Of a stretch of DNA of 64,000 nt, positions 37,540-48,900 are shown piece after piece; within the stretch, counting starts at the first letter, position 1; every line of letters begins with the position of its first letter. The position numbers were made by a program, and so were the translations under genes. Source of the DNA: Sympetrum striolatum (taxonomy: Eukaryota; Arthropoda; Insecta; Odonata; Libellulidae); NCBI GenBank assembly GCA_947579665.1, contig OX388351.1, positions 62,194,939-62,258,938 of the forward strand. The letters run 5' to 3'. The notes beneath the pieces are model-generated. The model worked only from the letters and a program-made list of their open reading frames with translations, made no database searches and was not told where the DNA came from.

Positions 37540-38280
37540 TATATTTTATTTTCATAATATGGCTGTGATTTTTCCCTAAATTTACTTCCTCATACCATTT
37601 TTAATAACAAAAATTAAAAATGAGTTTTGTATGTTTCATCTATTTTCCTCAATCATAAAAATGCACCTCCTTTGATTTGAAGTGATGAAAAATGATATGA
37701 AATTGTAGTACCAATATGCAATCATGAAAAAAATCTGAATTACATCTGATGTCTATGCATATAAAAAAGATATCTTTTAGCCACATGCACATGCCTTTTC
37801 CACCCCCTCCCCTGCACTTTCTTGGTGAGATAAGCGGGCTGAGAGCTCCGCGAAACAAGGATAAATAAAATTCTACATGGACAATGTTAGTAAGTTTTCA
37901 TTGTAAAAATTATCAAATTCGTCAACAGTGCGTGTATGCGGTGCCTACGGCACTTTAAAATTTCTTGTAGGTCGTTAAATAACGAAAATAGCAGAGTTTT
38001 CTTTATCAACAATTTTTGGATAGTAAATAAGTAGTAACGAGGTTCTACTTCAGCATATGCATTAATAAAAGATAGATCTTGCACCTTATGAAGTCTCATG
38101 TTGATAACTTGAGAGAGTTTAAAAAAATTAGCGTTCAAAGTGGAGCTATCGGTTTCTGAGCGCTAAAAACCGTGCTTTTTTTCATACAATGTCAAATAAA
38201 AAATTTGTTGACACGGTAAAAAATCGCTGATGGTATTCACAAAACGTAAAAATAAATTTTCTTTCATTTTCAGTTTATTT
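37540..38280. other. Stretch without a recognisable gene
   Basis: AT-rich spacer with small frames only. A short GC-richer patch near 37,800-37,855 has no nameable structure. The sequence grades into a LINE reverse-transcriptase tail on the minus strand. Confidence 0.45.
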
Positions 38281-38284
38281 CATT

Positions 38285-38651
38285 GATATCGATGAATAGG
38301 TTACTGAGATACAACACTTCAAACTTGAGTATCTAGACTTTTTGCATGGACAGTAGGGTTAACACCAGCAATAATTCTGAGACTTCTCTTTTGGGCTATG
38401 AAAGCCTTATAACTGTTAGTGGAGTTTCCTCAGAAAATTAAACCATATAATAACTTAAACTGACTAATGCCATAGTAGAGTAGAAGTAAAACTTCAGTAG
38501 AAACAGAACTTCGAAGGAACCTCAGTAAATATAAAGCCGAATTAATTTTAAATGTCAACTGGGATAAATGTGCATCCAAAGATAAGTTGTAATCTATTAT
38601 GAGGCCCAAAAATTTAGCATGAAGGGCACTAGATATTGATGCTTGATTCAC
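38285..38651 (-). pseudogene. Non-LTR retrotransposon reverse transcriptase, C-terminal fragment
   Basis: The minus strand reads KFLGLIIDYNLSLDAHL then INSALYLLRFL then VSTEVLLLLYYG, the thumb and post-palm region of Jockey/CR1-type reverse transcriptases. After one stop, in the same frame, it continues GNSTNSYKAFIAQKRSLRII. Only the C-terminal ~120 codons remain; the palm with its catalytic Asp pair is missing. It directly abuts the hAT-like remnant upstream on the same strand, so one may have inserted next to the other. Confidence 0.75.
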
Positions 38652-38652
38652 A

Positions 38653-40330
38653 CTAAGGATAATATTGCTCTATAGCATCATATATGCCCCTTTGAGCAAC
38701 CAAGCTTTGCTTGCGTTGGTTCTCGGCTAGACATTGGGCATTTATAGAGAACTCGATGGTAGCATTTCCATCTCTTAAAATTAATATAATTTTTACAAAT
38801 CTCAAAAAATTATCACAAGATGAATCATATTTATCATTAATAGTGGTCAACCAAAACGAGTCCAATCAAGTCTCATCATGTTTAAAAAATTTGTTTTGGA
38901 CACAAGAATCTGCGTATAAATCTGTGAATTCATGTTTTATCCTATCGGCTTTTATGCCTGTAATTTGGCCATTTTCAACAAGAGACTCTATACAAGCTGC
39001 AAGTCTTTCATGGGTCATAGCTGGCTTGAGAATCAGAGCGGGGTCGAGGCAAGATATTTTCTTAGTCAAAGCATACTTCAAAGGTGATCTTCCCAGCAGT
39101 TTCTCGATGACTGTAACTATACATAAGTGTACTTCAGTTTTGAATTTAATTATTTGTTCCTCAGTAAGTGACTTAGAGACTTTTTTGAACACATCTTTAG
39201 TTGTAAAGTCTAGCACAAACATTTTAGGTTTGAGAATATTGTCAGTCATTGTCTTAAGTTTCTTTTTGGTTTCTGAAAGTTTTATCTTTTCCAAAGAAGA
39301 GGCATTAGATAAAATATCTGGTTTTACGACTTGGCCCATCAAAGAATGCGTTAGTTTATACAATTCCTCGTATAAAAATAGTGTCATTGGTACATCAGTC
39401 TGAAATCTCATCAAAAAGGGTTCTAAATCGGACGCCAGTGAATAGAAAAACGCTAATTTTGCTGCAAATAGTTTGTCATACAACGCATCCTAAACAATCT
39501 TGAGGCTGTTTGAATGAGGTGTGGCTTTGTTTTCGATTGCCTTCTGAACAAATTGTTTTATATGGGTGAAAATTTTATAAGCTGTTTCAGCAGCTAGAGC
39601 ATTTTCCACCCACCTAGTCGCACAATACTTCTTTGGAAAAAGTTTTGAATTTATGTATTCGGTATATAGATTGCAGTGTGAGGGTCTATCTTTAAAGAGA
39701 CAATACAAAGCTCTTAAATAAAGCTACCTACATCCCTCCCTGTTGCTACCACCCCTGTTTTAAACACCCCATGACCAACATGGAGCCCACAGCTCCCAAT
39801 AGATAAGAGACCCTCGCAACAGGTCATTCAAGTCATGCAAAACCTTCCTATTTACGCTCGGTCCATCCATAGAGAGCTGTAAAAGTTTGCTCAAGGTTTT
39901 GGTATCGAAGGCGGTTGTCAGAGCCAGAAGTAAGTCAGCGGCTTTTGCATGCTTTAAAAATGAGGAATTATAAAACCGAGAAGTGACTAATTTATTTTCG
40001 TTCCAATATCGAATATGGATATCCATTTGAATTTTTAGTGCTATGGAATTTAGACTTTCATCAAAGCCAAGAAAAAAATAGTCACATTTGCAAATGATTG
40101 CGAGAACTTAGTTTGCAAAATAGGGACCTAAACCATAGGTGAAACTATAACCTGATTTCGTCCTTTGTAGTTTAAAATTTTTGGCAATTTGACTATCAGG
40201 GAACATTAATTTATACATATTCGTGGAATCCGCTGCACTTTGTTGTTTCAGATGAGTCGCGACTGTTTGTAGGCACCATACAATGTCAGCTTTGGTCGTT
40301 TCCTTCTTCTGAATTAAAAAATCCAGTGAT
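38653..40330 (-). pseudogene. Decayed hAT-like transposase gene, main body
   Basis: In gene order (right to left), fragments read IVWCLQTVATHLKQQSA and MFPDSQIAKNF (about 40,290-40,190), then YGLGPYF (about 40,130). MDIHIRYWNENK then LLQLSMDGPSVNRK (40,026-39,850) and LFPKKYCATRWVENALAA (about 39,640-39,590) follow. Last is a 205-codon block (39,483-38,866) with FYSLASDLEPFL and RFQTDVPMTLFLYEEL. This order matches a widespread animal hAT-derived family with an N-terminal zinc finger and a CATRWVE block. Frames change several times, with stops near 40,050 and 39,485, so it is not functional as read. The zinc finger lies separately at 41,593-41,808, beyond an inserted repeat block. Confidence 0.7.
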
Positions 40331-40508
40331 ACCTTTCTACTGTTTGCCTGATGCAGAACTGTTGCTCCCTAAGGGAATAGATGTTTTTTACTTCCTTCAT
40401 ATACGAAGTATAAAGTATTGTTTTCATGAAAAAAATCTACTTCGAGATTTCAACCAAAATACATTTTTTGGAGTCCCTAGAACACGTTTTGACCAATTTC
40501 AGAATGAT

Positions 40509-40545
<37 letters not shown>
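40509..40545. repeat. (GT)n microsatellite
   Basis: An almost pure GT run of about 37 bp lies just before the first 317-bp repeat unit. It marks one edge of the block that splits the hAT-like gene. Confidence 0.95.
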
Positions 40546-40546
<1 letters not shown>

Positions 40547-40550
40547 TAGT

Positions 40551-41395
40551 GGGCGCTCTAACGTGAAAACTATTAGTCGTATCAATACCAAACTTCGTAT
40601 ATAGTACTGTGGTGTGTGCTAGCAGAGTTGATTAGTTTTTGGAGTAAATCGGTAAACCGAATGTCGAGCTTTATTCTTCGAAGCAAATTTCCGTTTTTGC
40701 AAAATATCTCCATAAATATGATATTTAGGTATACTGTATTACTTCAAAATGTTTTAGAAAATATAATTTACTATAACTTTTTTATTTAATATATTATTGT
40801 ATCACCGGTTGATTGGAGTTATTCCTGAAATACTGATAAACCGGAAGTAGCTGATTATGTACTTTGTGGGCGCTCTAACATGAAAACTATTTGTCGTATC
40901 AACACCAAATTTCATATATAGTACTTTGGTTGGTGTCGTTAGAGTTGATTAGTTTTTGGAATTAATTGGTTAACCGGATGTTGAGGTTTACTTTTTGAAG
41001 CTCATTTCCGTTTTTGCAAAATATCTCCTTTAATTTGGTATTTCGGTATATATTATTATTTATAAAAGTTTTAGAAAATGTAATTTACTATAACTTTTGT
41101 AGGTATCATAATTTTTTTGACTGATTGTTTAGGAGTTATTCATGAAATACTGATAAACCGGAAGTTTCTGATTATTTACTCTGTGGGCGCTGTGGGCAAA
41201 AGGCCAATTTCATCGTTTTTCTTTGAACATGTCCCAAAAAACATTATTTATAATGTTAGTGACGTAAAAGATAGTAATATATAAATTAATCACTCATCTT
41301 CCAAGTAAAGATGGAATATAGAGTTCGAATACTGTCGTAGATAAATATTTACATATTATAGATGGAGAAAGTCATGTGCTGGCCACATCAGATTT
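40551..41395. repeat. 317-bp tandem repeat and flanking element splitting the hAT-like gene
   Basis: GGGCGCTCTAACGTGAAAAC at 40,551 recurs as GGGCGCTCTAACATGAAAAC at 40,868, and a truncated start occurs at 41,185. That is two full 317-bp units at exact spacing. Each has motifs such as CGTATCAACACCAAA, GCAAAATATCTCC and TGATAAACCGGAAGT. After 41,200 a unique tail (CATGTCCCAAAAAACATT to CATGTGCTGGCCACATCAG) completes the element. The same tail and unit end occur inverted at about 63,653-64,000, so this is a dispersed repeat family. Confidence 0.85.
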
Positions 41396-41592
41396 TTTTG
41401 GAATGGCTGTTGACTCATTTTCTGGAGCATGCGTTGACAAGGATTGGTTTGAGTGTAGTTCTAGAGAGAGCAAAACATGATAAGAATATATCACAAGTTT
41501 GTGATTTCTTGAATAATGTAACATAGTATGTGACCGTATTTACCTGATGATCTATTTGGTGTTGCGCGTGATTCGACTTCGCCAAGTGATGG

Positions 41593-41808
41593 TTAGAAAT
41601 GACAATTCCTCAAATCTTGTGCCATTTTATGTTTTTTGCTGCTGTTTTGGTGACTTAAAAGGGCTTGCCTGCCCATATATCCAATATTTATTGATTTTGA
41701 ACACCAAGTGCAAATGACTGCATGAATATCCCTCGGGTTCTTTGAAACCCAGGGAAACTCTTGCTGGTTAGACTGCTGGCAAATGGTTTTGGAATGAGTC
41801 CTTGGCAT
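41593..41808 (-). pseudogene. N-terminal zinc-finger piece of the hAT-like gene
   Basis: A 71-codon frame starts MPRTHSK and contains FPWVSKNPRDIHAVICTWCS, then HQNSSKKHK. The Cys-x2-Cys and His-x5-His arrangement fits the BED-like finger at the start of hAT-derived proteins. It is collinear with the main body at 38,653-40,330 but separated from it by about 1.2 kb containing a GT microsatellite and a 317-bp tandem repeat. Confidence 0.6.
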
Positions 41809-41953
41809 TTTTAATTAGTAGTAATGGTTTTCAATTCTTCGGTGCTGCAAAAAATCCCATAATGTGACAGAGGTTTGATAATTTCAAGTGAAAACATCAA
41901 AAGGGTACCCACGTCTCAGACAATTATCGAGAATACTGCATAATATTAATGTA

Positions 41954-42076
41954 CAATAGACTTTGTCAAAAAAAATTGCTCCCAGTTCAGAGGTCCCCCA
42001 CCTAAAAACCTTCCTTTGGATGCCTCCCAAGCCTCCTCTGAAATCGGAGCAAATTTTTTTTTGACACAGTCTAATG
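41954..42076. mobile_element. Short mariner-type MITE
   Basis: A 123-bp near-palindrome flanked by TA. The left end reads CAATAGACTTTGTCAAAAAA and the reverse complement of the right end reads CATTAGACTGTGTCAAAAAA. The TA flanks and A-rich inverted ends fit Tc1/mariner-derived MITEs. It has no coding capacity. Confidence 0.7.
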
Positions 42077-42138
42077 TACAACCACACCCGCCCAGAATTC
42101 TTGTTGTAAAAATTTTAATTCCATTTTATGACTCTCAA

Positions 42139-43383
42139 GGTGCGTTCATATGTAGGGGCGCCGAGGAGCTACAGCCAATCAGGAGCCAGAAAACCTACGC
42201 TCCACTACGCGCAGCGCAGGGCAGAGTGGCACGGAGCGTAGCGTAGCTAAGTTTAGTATCCGAGGGTCGGCAACTGGAAGAGAAGCTGACTTAAGCGAAG
42301 TGATTCATTAGTAAATAAACAAGATGGCGTAAGATCTAGCCTTTTGTTGCCGTCTGAGAATTTAATTCTCTGATATTGTGGTTAAATCACGGAATTACCA
42401 TAAGAGACGGATTCTGTTATAGTAATTACGCTGGCACACTTTTATTAAGATATTATTTACAGCCATTGGACACAAATTTATCTATTTCACTGCAAACAAG
42501 TTTCCTAACGCTTGTACAACACTCGAGTTCACTTCTCATTTTGTAATGACGGAACTGATAATATAAATAGTTCTTAGTTTCATATCAATACATGGATAAA
42601 TTTTTCTGTAACGAGCATCACAAAAATTAATCACTTTACTCACGTAAGCATGGCAATTGAATCTTTCTTCACTCTTCATCCAACGTCTAACTTTTGCTGA
42701 TGGGTAAATATCTCGGAGAGGAATACAAACCATTTCTTTAAACCTAATTCAAATCGTCGTATTCTTATTCTTTTTAAGGGTGCGCAAATGATTGTCCTAC
42801 TGTTATTTCTTTTGTAATGCTATGGCTTTTAAGCTGGTGTTCCTCTCCGAGACAATTACCTGCTGACAGCATTAGTTTTTTATTTTCAAAACTGACCTGC
42901 GTTCAATGATTAAATTTACGAGAAAATTTTTCTGGGCTGTACTGAACCTTCTGAACAACATTTTCACAATGATTGCGTTCCACTAAGAGGAGTGAATATC
43001 TTAAATTAGGACTTAATTGAAGTGAAACGACATTGGAAGTAATTAAATTAGGTGGTTCGATCACAATTATCATAGATTGACAAAGTTATTACTTTTTGTG
43101 AAATAGAATTGGTCATCCATGATTAAATTAATGTTTCTGAAAGATAGCTGCATTAGGAATCAATCACACCTTTCACGCTTCTGAATGAGAATCCTTCACA
43201 CACTGATATCAATTCAGATACTGTCGAGAAAAGAAGCGAGAGGCTACCTCCTCCACTGCTATCGTGTTGAGCGCAGTGGAGGGGGTAGCTGACTCCGCTT
43301 CAGCACGAACCACAGCCATTCTTAGCCTTGGTTTCCTGGCTCCTGATTGGCTGTCGCGACTCTGAGTCCGAGGAACGTGTCAA
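42139..43383. mobile_element. Probable non-autonomous Harbinger relative next to the 5.7-kb element
   Basis: The left end (GGTGCGTTCATATGTAGG, then GCCAATCAGGAGCC near 42,175) is matched in inverse by TGGCTCCTGATTGGCTG near 43,340. That part is therefore an inverted pair enclosing ~1.2 kb. Similar sequence recurs at 49,430-49,491 beyond the 5.7-kb element. The right end breaks off at 43,383, exactly where the Harbinger terminal repeat starts. No coding frame is supported inside. The assignment to Harbinger rests on these shared ends and is moderate. Confidence 0.45.
43244..43288. other. Strong hairpin
   Basis: CTACCTCCTCCACTGC at 43,244 pairs with GCAGTGGAGGGGGTAG at 43,273-43,288 with one mismatch around a 13-base loop. 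It lies near the right edge of the non-autonomous element and could be a remnant of an inverted terminal structure. Confidence 0.6.
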
Positions 43384-43639
43384 GGCGTGGACACAATCGA
43401 CGTGTACACAAGACTTGAGACGTGGCACTTGTACGTCAAACTTGGAACTTGGTACTAGCGGACACAATCAGAACTGGAACGTGAACCTCCAATCAGAGTC
43501 ATTAGAAAATTCTAGGAAACGATTGACGCTCGTAAGCGCTATGCACGCTGAGTGTCCTTAGAGATTGGAAGTTTAGATTTTGGTTCTCTCTAAAATTTCA
43601 ATTTTCCAAGTAATTAGGAGTATTATATCCTATTGAAGT

Positions 43640-45416
43640 ATGGATGAAAACGAGGCAATTATTATGCAGTTTGGCCTAATAATTATGGCCGCGAGCGTTT
43701 TAATCCTTAAAAAAAGAAAGCGATGGTTTAACAGGAGATGGTGGGTTAGACCAACTAACCTAAATAGGCAACTTCGAGGTGCTTACACCAATATTTTTAA
43801 GACCATGCTGGAGATGGACTAGGAAGAGTTTTTCCGCTACACCAGGATGAGTAAGGACCAATTCAAAAGGTAGGAAAAACTCGTGGCCCCCTTCTTAGTA
43901 AAAAGAAGCCGAAGAAGATCTCTTTCTGTTGGACACCGACTGGCAATGACGCTCAAGTGAGTATTTATTAAGTTATGAAGTATTTACGTCTTTTACAGAA
44001 GGCATCAATTTCTAAGCTAATTCTTATTATCTTAATCTTAGGTATTTGGCGCACGGAGGAAGTACTCCTTCCTTGGCATGGGATATTTCTTTGCGAAATC
44101 AACCGCCCAAAAGGTGGTGAAGGAAACCTGCCATGCACTTTGGCTAGCACTTTCACCAATTTACTTAACTTGTAGACCTTGTGTGGAGGCGTGGCGTGCC
44201 ATAGCAGAGGGATACGAAAGGAAGTGGAACCTTCCTAATTGTATTGGTGCGATAGATGGGAAGCACATCACATTTCAAGCACCAAGGAATGCAGGGAGTT
44301 TGTATTACAATTATAAGAAAACGCACAGCATAATTTTAATGGCATCATGTGATGCAGATTATAATTTCACCATGGTGGATATTGGTTCCTATGGTAAGTT
44401 ATTATTTGAAGGAGTTATTATACAATAATCTATATGCATGCCTTATTATTTATTATCACGTTTACAAAATTTGCAACTAGGTGATAGGTCTAGTGGCAAA
44501 CTGATTCACAGTCTCATGACTAAACAATATCGCAATCGCAAGAGGTAGGCAAGAGTCATTCCATGCAAAAATAACCAGAACATTTTATAATTGAATCTTG
44601 GATTTGGGCAAATTTCAAAAACAACTTATCTTCTTCAATTCCTCTGTAATTAATTTACAAAATCTAAACTTGCATTCACATTTTCAATCTTCAGTAAGTC
44701 CATTACTGTAAACACTGAAGGGTTTTTGTACACACCATCTGTTATTTTTAAATAGGAAATTAGTGATTTCAGTTTGGGAATATGAATTAGCATTCAAATA
44801 AGTGATGAATTAACATAACATGTAAATAAACAACTTTTAATTTCAATTTCAGGCTCTCAAAGTGATGGAGGAGTCTTAAGAAAGACTTTATAGGTGGAGC
44901 CATAGAAAGTGGGGAGGTAATTCTGCTTTCTCCGAGAGACATTTCTCAATCCCTTCAGGACATGCCTCATTATTTAGTCGGTGATGCTGCATTTCCACTG
45001 CGAATTTGGCTAATGAGACCCTACCAAGGCAGGAGTCTGGCCATTGAGAAATGCATTTTTAATCATAGACTATCCAGGGGACGAAGGACAATAGAAAATG
45101 CTTTTGGCATCCTTGCCTCAAGATGGAGGATTTTACGGTCAGTCATGGTTGCTGAGCCTGAGACTGTCGAGGTGTATGTCTCTGCCTGCATAATTTTTTA
45201 AAAAAGGACAATGCATCAAAACTTTACTGCCCTCCAAATTATGTAAATTCAGATATTGATGGGGATGTAATTGAAGGTGCTTGGCGTCGAGAGGCTCCAA
45301 ATCTACAAAGTGTAGGAAGATTGGGAGCTAACACAGCTTCCAGGTTGGCTTACAATAACAGAGACGCCTTGGCATCCTATTTTGTGTCTGCTGAGGGACA
45401 AGTGCCATGGCAGTGA
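43640..45416 (+). pseudogene. PIF/Harbinger transposase, disabled
   Basis: A DDE (DDE_Tnp_4) transposase with likely introns at about 43,956-44,040 and 44,394-44,852. Exon 1 starts MDENEAIIMQFG and carries RRWWVRPTNLNRQ and FFRYTRMSKDQF. Exon 2 has VVKETCHALW, WNLPNCIGAIDGKH (first catalytic Asp) and NFTMVDIGSYG (second). Exon 3 has SQSDGG, HYLVGDAAFPL, LMRPY and RRTIENAFGILASRWRIL (catalytic Glu), and ends VSAEGQVPWQ before TGA. Two TAG stops interrupt exon 1 (after LEMD and after QFKR). Frames shift near 44,090, 44,893 and 45,195. All catalytic blocks survive, so loss of function looks fairly recent. Confidence 0.88.
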
Positions 45417-45639
45417 CCAGAATCTGAATTATTATTTTAATTTGAAAAGTGATTATATGTGTTGAATGTATTTAAGAAACAAGTTAATAAATCCAATTGT
45501 CTTATAGTAGTCTCACTTCATTCTTCCTAACTATGCATTACTTCAAGCAATTATATTTTTGCCTCATTTTTTTCTCTTCTTGTCAACTCAATCTTGCTAG
45601 TATTTACTACCTAGTTAGTCATCTATACGGTAGTTCTTA

Positions 45640-46310
45640 CTGTATAATAATAATATTTTATTAGTCGAAAAAGCCATACAGAGTAGCAAAGGACCTTTTC
45701 AACAGAAAAAACATATTACATTATCATGGGTACTTCTATAAATTCCATTATGGAATAGAAAGGATTTCTGATAAGCTAAGATGATATAGAAGGTTTAAAC
45801 CTATTATTTGGATTATCTTGCAATTTCTTTGGTAGCTTGTTATATAGTTTTATATAAGTTATATGATGATGTTCAGCTGTGTCAGACAGTCTACACAAGG
45901 GTGCATCAATTTTATAAGCATTTCTGGTATTGTGTATAAATTCATATTGTAGTAATTTTCATATTGCAATGACATTCAAAAGCATCAATGGCACTAGAAA
46001 TTAAGGTGTTTACAGCATCAAAAGTTGATTTCCCTTCAGGAAAACCAAATTGCACAGAGGAAATAGTATTATTATCTTCAAAAAATTTATACAGTTTCTT
46101 ATAACATTCAAAAATTTTTGAAATTACTGGGATAACAGATATAGGTCTATAATAATCACAAAGTTCATGTCACCTTTTTTGTGCACTGGAATGACTTTTT
46201 GTTACTTTCAATTTGTCAGGAAATTTACCTTGGGCTAAACAGCTATTGATACATGTAGCAATAGGCTCAGCAATATGTCCCATTACATATTGCTGAGCAT
46301 ATGTTGGTAT
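45640..46310 (-). mobile_element. 5'-truncated, internally deleted LINE copy
   Basis: On the minus strand the copy starts with reverse-transcriptase sequence (EPIATCINSCLAQGKFPD, then YRPISVIPVISKIFE, then SSVQFGFPEGKST). It jumps from about 45,970 to the extreme C-terminus (FIHNTRNAYKI, then VKFYNKLPK-like KLYNKLPKKLQ) and ends in ATT repeats near 45,640, typical of a Jockey/CR1-type 3' end. The catalytic palm is deleted. The flanks correspond to a sequence that is continuous at 48,358-48,500, so it inserted into one copy of an internal repeat of the Harbinger element. Confidence 0.8.
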
Positions 46311-46555
46311 GATACAAGGTAAATTTATGGAAATTCAAACTAGATTTATTAATTTCTTACGATCACTAATTCATTCTAAAACCTTATACTTTGAGATTTA
46401 CTTAGACGCAAATTGAAGCTAAATCCAATTGTCTCACAGTTCCGTTCCACTGCTTTTCTTATGCTTATGCAGTTCTCAATAAAATTATTAGAAGGGACAA
46501 CTTTTATGTATATGTTCAAGGTAATTATAACAACAATGTATTCTGAATTTTCAGT

Positions 46556-48001
46556 TTATTTTTCATAATGGTACATGACCTCCAGCAATTTTCTCTTCAC
46601 CTCATTTTTTTCTTTTCTGCTAAATCTTTTCATACCAATGACTAGGGATTTACAGAAACACTCATCCTCTTCATCCTCCAAATTATTTTTTTTCTTCCTG
46701 TCCTCCAGAAAATCTCCAAATTTGGAGGGAGAAGATGTCAGGGCATTCTCCAAATCCATACCTCCCTTCCTCTTCTTGGAAGAGAAATTATCTGGCTCTG
46801 GAGTTGTTAGAGGCGAAAGCTTGGATTCTATGGGAGGGGTGAGAGGTCTTTCTACGCTGGTAGAAGGGCTTGGTGTACTGGGGACTGGAACTGGGGAGAG
46901 ACAGGGTGAAATTCTGCTATTTGTGGTAATACTAAGATTACCAAATGTTCTAAAAAACAAAAAAGACATTATTAAATTAAAATTAAATCATAACATTTGT
47001 CAGAGATCATGTGTTTCATACTAAAGAAGATATTGAAATATAACTGATAATTTGGCTCCTTAAAATGTAGTTACACATTTGCAACATTGCTAAAGTGCTC
47101 TGTTGTGATTATGAATACATTAATAATTAATTATTTAAGCAGGCATTTTTCTTTTCTCAACTTTTATAAGCATCCATAAGTTGATATTTAAAGTTATTAC
47201 CTTAATGAAGTTCACCCTGCAGTTTGATTGTTATGATACACTTTATCTTATATTTACTCACTTCCTGGTCCTAATATGAGGCTGAAGCCACATCATGGAC
47301 TCCATAAGTGGCCACTGCTTCTTACATGCAGCCCCTGACCCTGAAGGAAGGCCCAACCTCTCCATCTTGTTCTCCCTCACAAACCTTTTCCTCAGTGTCA
47401 ACCATCTTGTTGTGCACTCGCTGCCTGAAAAAGTACAGCATATTTATTTACACAAAGAATTTCATCTATGATTTTGAAGTATTTGGAAGAAAATGATATT
47501 TGAAATGAATTTTTAAAAACGTACACTTCATAAGTAGTCCAAAGAAAATTCAATGCAGTATTTTTCCTCACAATAACAGAATATAATTATTATAATGAGA
47601 CTGTTTTAGGTTTACGTTATAAGAAATTTCGATAAGATACTTGAACTTTAGATGACTGGAGCAGCTTGAGAAATGCATATAAACCCTTGCAACATTTACA
47701 AAATCCATCTACATCTAATCATTCCTTTCACAGAAAGGAGTATATTTGCATTAGTTTCACTAATTATTATTGAAATCAGTCAATCATTACATAAAATACT
47801 TACTAAACAAGCTTTATGATATGCATGTTTCTAACATTATTAATGAATGAATCGTTTACCTGTACACTGCAGCTCCTGCCCTATCTCAGCCCACACTCTG
47901 TCCTTCCTCGTGGTATCGCGGAATTCCTTTAAACTTCTATTGAACAGTATCGGATGATGACTGACTAGCTCTATTAAAAATTTGTCATTGACGTATTCCA
48001 T
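46556..48001 (-). CDS. MADF-BESS DNA-binding protein of the Harbinger element, intact
   Basis: Three exons on the minus strand splice without damage: 48,001-47,860, 47,424-47,262 and 46,949-46,556, giving 232 residues. All borders are GT-AG and phases match. The N-terminal MADF (Myb/SANT-like) domain runs from FLIELVSHHPILFNRSLKEF through VWAEIGQEL, TTRWLTLRKRFVREN and WPLMESMMWLQPHI. A Ser/Pro-rich linker follows, then an acidic stretch (LEDEEDE), and the C-terminus reads CKSLVIGMKRF then VKRKLLEVMYHY, a BESS-like motif. The stop codon TAA overlaps AATAAA, a likely poly(A) signal. The ATG follows TTTTTTTCAG directly, so a 5' noncoding exon is possible. Such partners carry Harbinger transposase to the nucleus and bind element ends. 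Its frame is open although the neighbouring transposase is dead. Confidence 0.87.
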
Positions 48002-48078
48002 CTGAAAAAAATTAAACCAAATATCAAATAAAAATATTAAAACGCACCATCGATATGTCACTGATCACATGGCTATGT

Positions 48079-48324
48079 CAGGGACGGATCCAGGGGGGTG
48101 GTCCTGGGGGTCCGAACCCCCCCCGAAATATCACTTGTGCCTATTTTTCGAAAATGAAACTCGAATAACGCAAATAACACAATTTAATAAGCAATCACTA
48201 GCGAAAAAATTCGAGTTTGTCTAACACAATTTTAACGTCACGTTTTGTGAAAGCCGAAATATCTTCTATTTTTAAATTTTTCGATCGGACCCCCCCCAAA
48301 AAATTCTTTCTAGATCCGTACCTG
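48079..48324. mobile_element. 246-bp hAT MITE with exact 8-bp target duplication
   Basis: The left end reads CAGGGACGGATCCAG; the reverse complement of the right end reads CAGGTACGGATCTAG. GGCTATGT flanks both sides exactly (48,071-48,078 and 48,325-48,332), the 8-bp duplication typical of hAT. Long C/G runs lie just inside each end. It sits 78 bp upstream of the MADF-BESS start codon. Confidence 0.9.
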
Positions 48325-48357
48325 GGCTATGTCAAGGGAAAAATTGGATTATACTAA

Positions 48358-48900
48358 ATCTTGCTGGTATTTACTATCTAGTTAGTTATCTGTACTGTAT
48401 ATTGGTATGAAAAAACGTTCATTAATGGAAATTCAAGCTAGATTTATTAAGTTCTTACGATCACTAATTCATTCTCAAACGTTATATTTTGAGATGTATT
48501 TAGACGCAAATTAAAGCTAATAAACAATCTAATGGCGTGTAAAATTAATTAAATATTAATCTAAATTATATACATATAATGTATACCTTTACGGCCTTTA
48601 ATGCAGATGTTCTGATAATCGCTGAAAACTGCTTACCTTTCTCTCGGTCTGTAATGGCGAACCCCAAATATATAGTTACATGCATTTATCTTTACATGCA
48701 AATCGAAGGTAAGAAAGATAACTTAATGGCTTGTACAATTAATTACATATTAATCTAAATTATATAAATATAATTTACCTTCACGGTATTTAATCCAGAT
48801 GTGCTGAACTTCGCTGAGCTGGTTACTTCTACTTCAATCTATAATGGCGGACCACAACTAGTAGTACTTGTATTTATCTTCAGATGGCGCAGCTATCGCA
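48358..48900. repeat. Internal and subterminal repeats of the Harbinger element
   Basis: 48,358-48,500 repeats sequence found at 45,595-45,640 plus 46,310-46,430, where a LINE splits it. Within 48,525-48,900 a ~193-bp segment is duplicated in tandem; each copy contains ATATTAATCTAAATTATATA followed by a line resembling TAATGGCGGACC. Repeated subterminal segments of this kind may serve as binding sites for the element's own DNA-binding protein; that role is inference. Confidence 0.6.

Noticed and set aside
38711..39403. A long plus-strand frame opposite the hAT-like remnant
   Set aside because: It is the antisense of the minus-strand coding block, which matches a transposase family. The plus frame has no recognisable domain.
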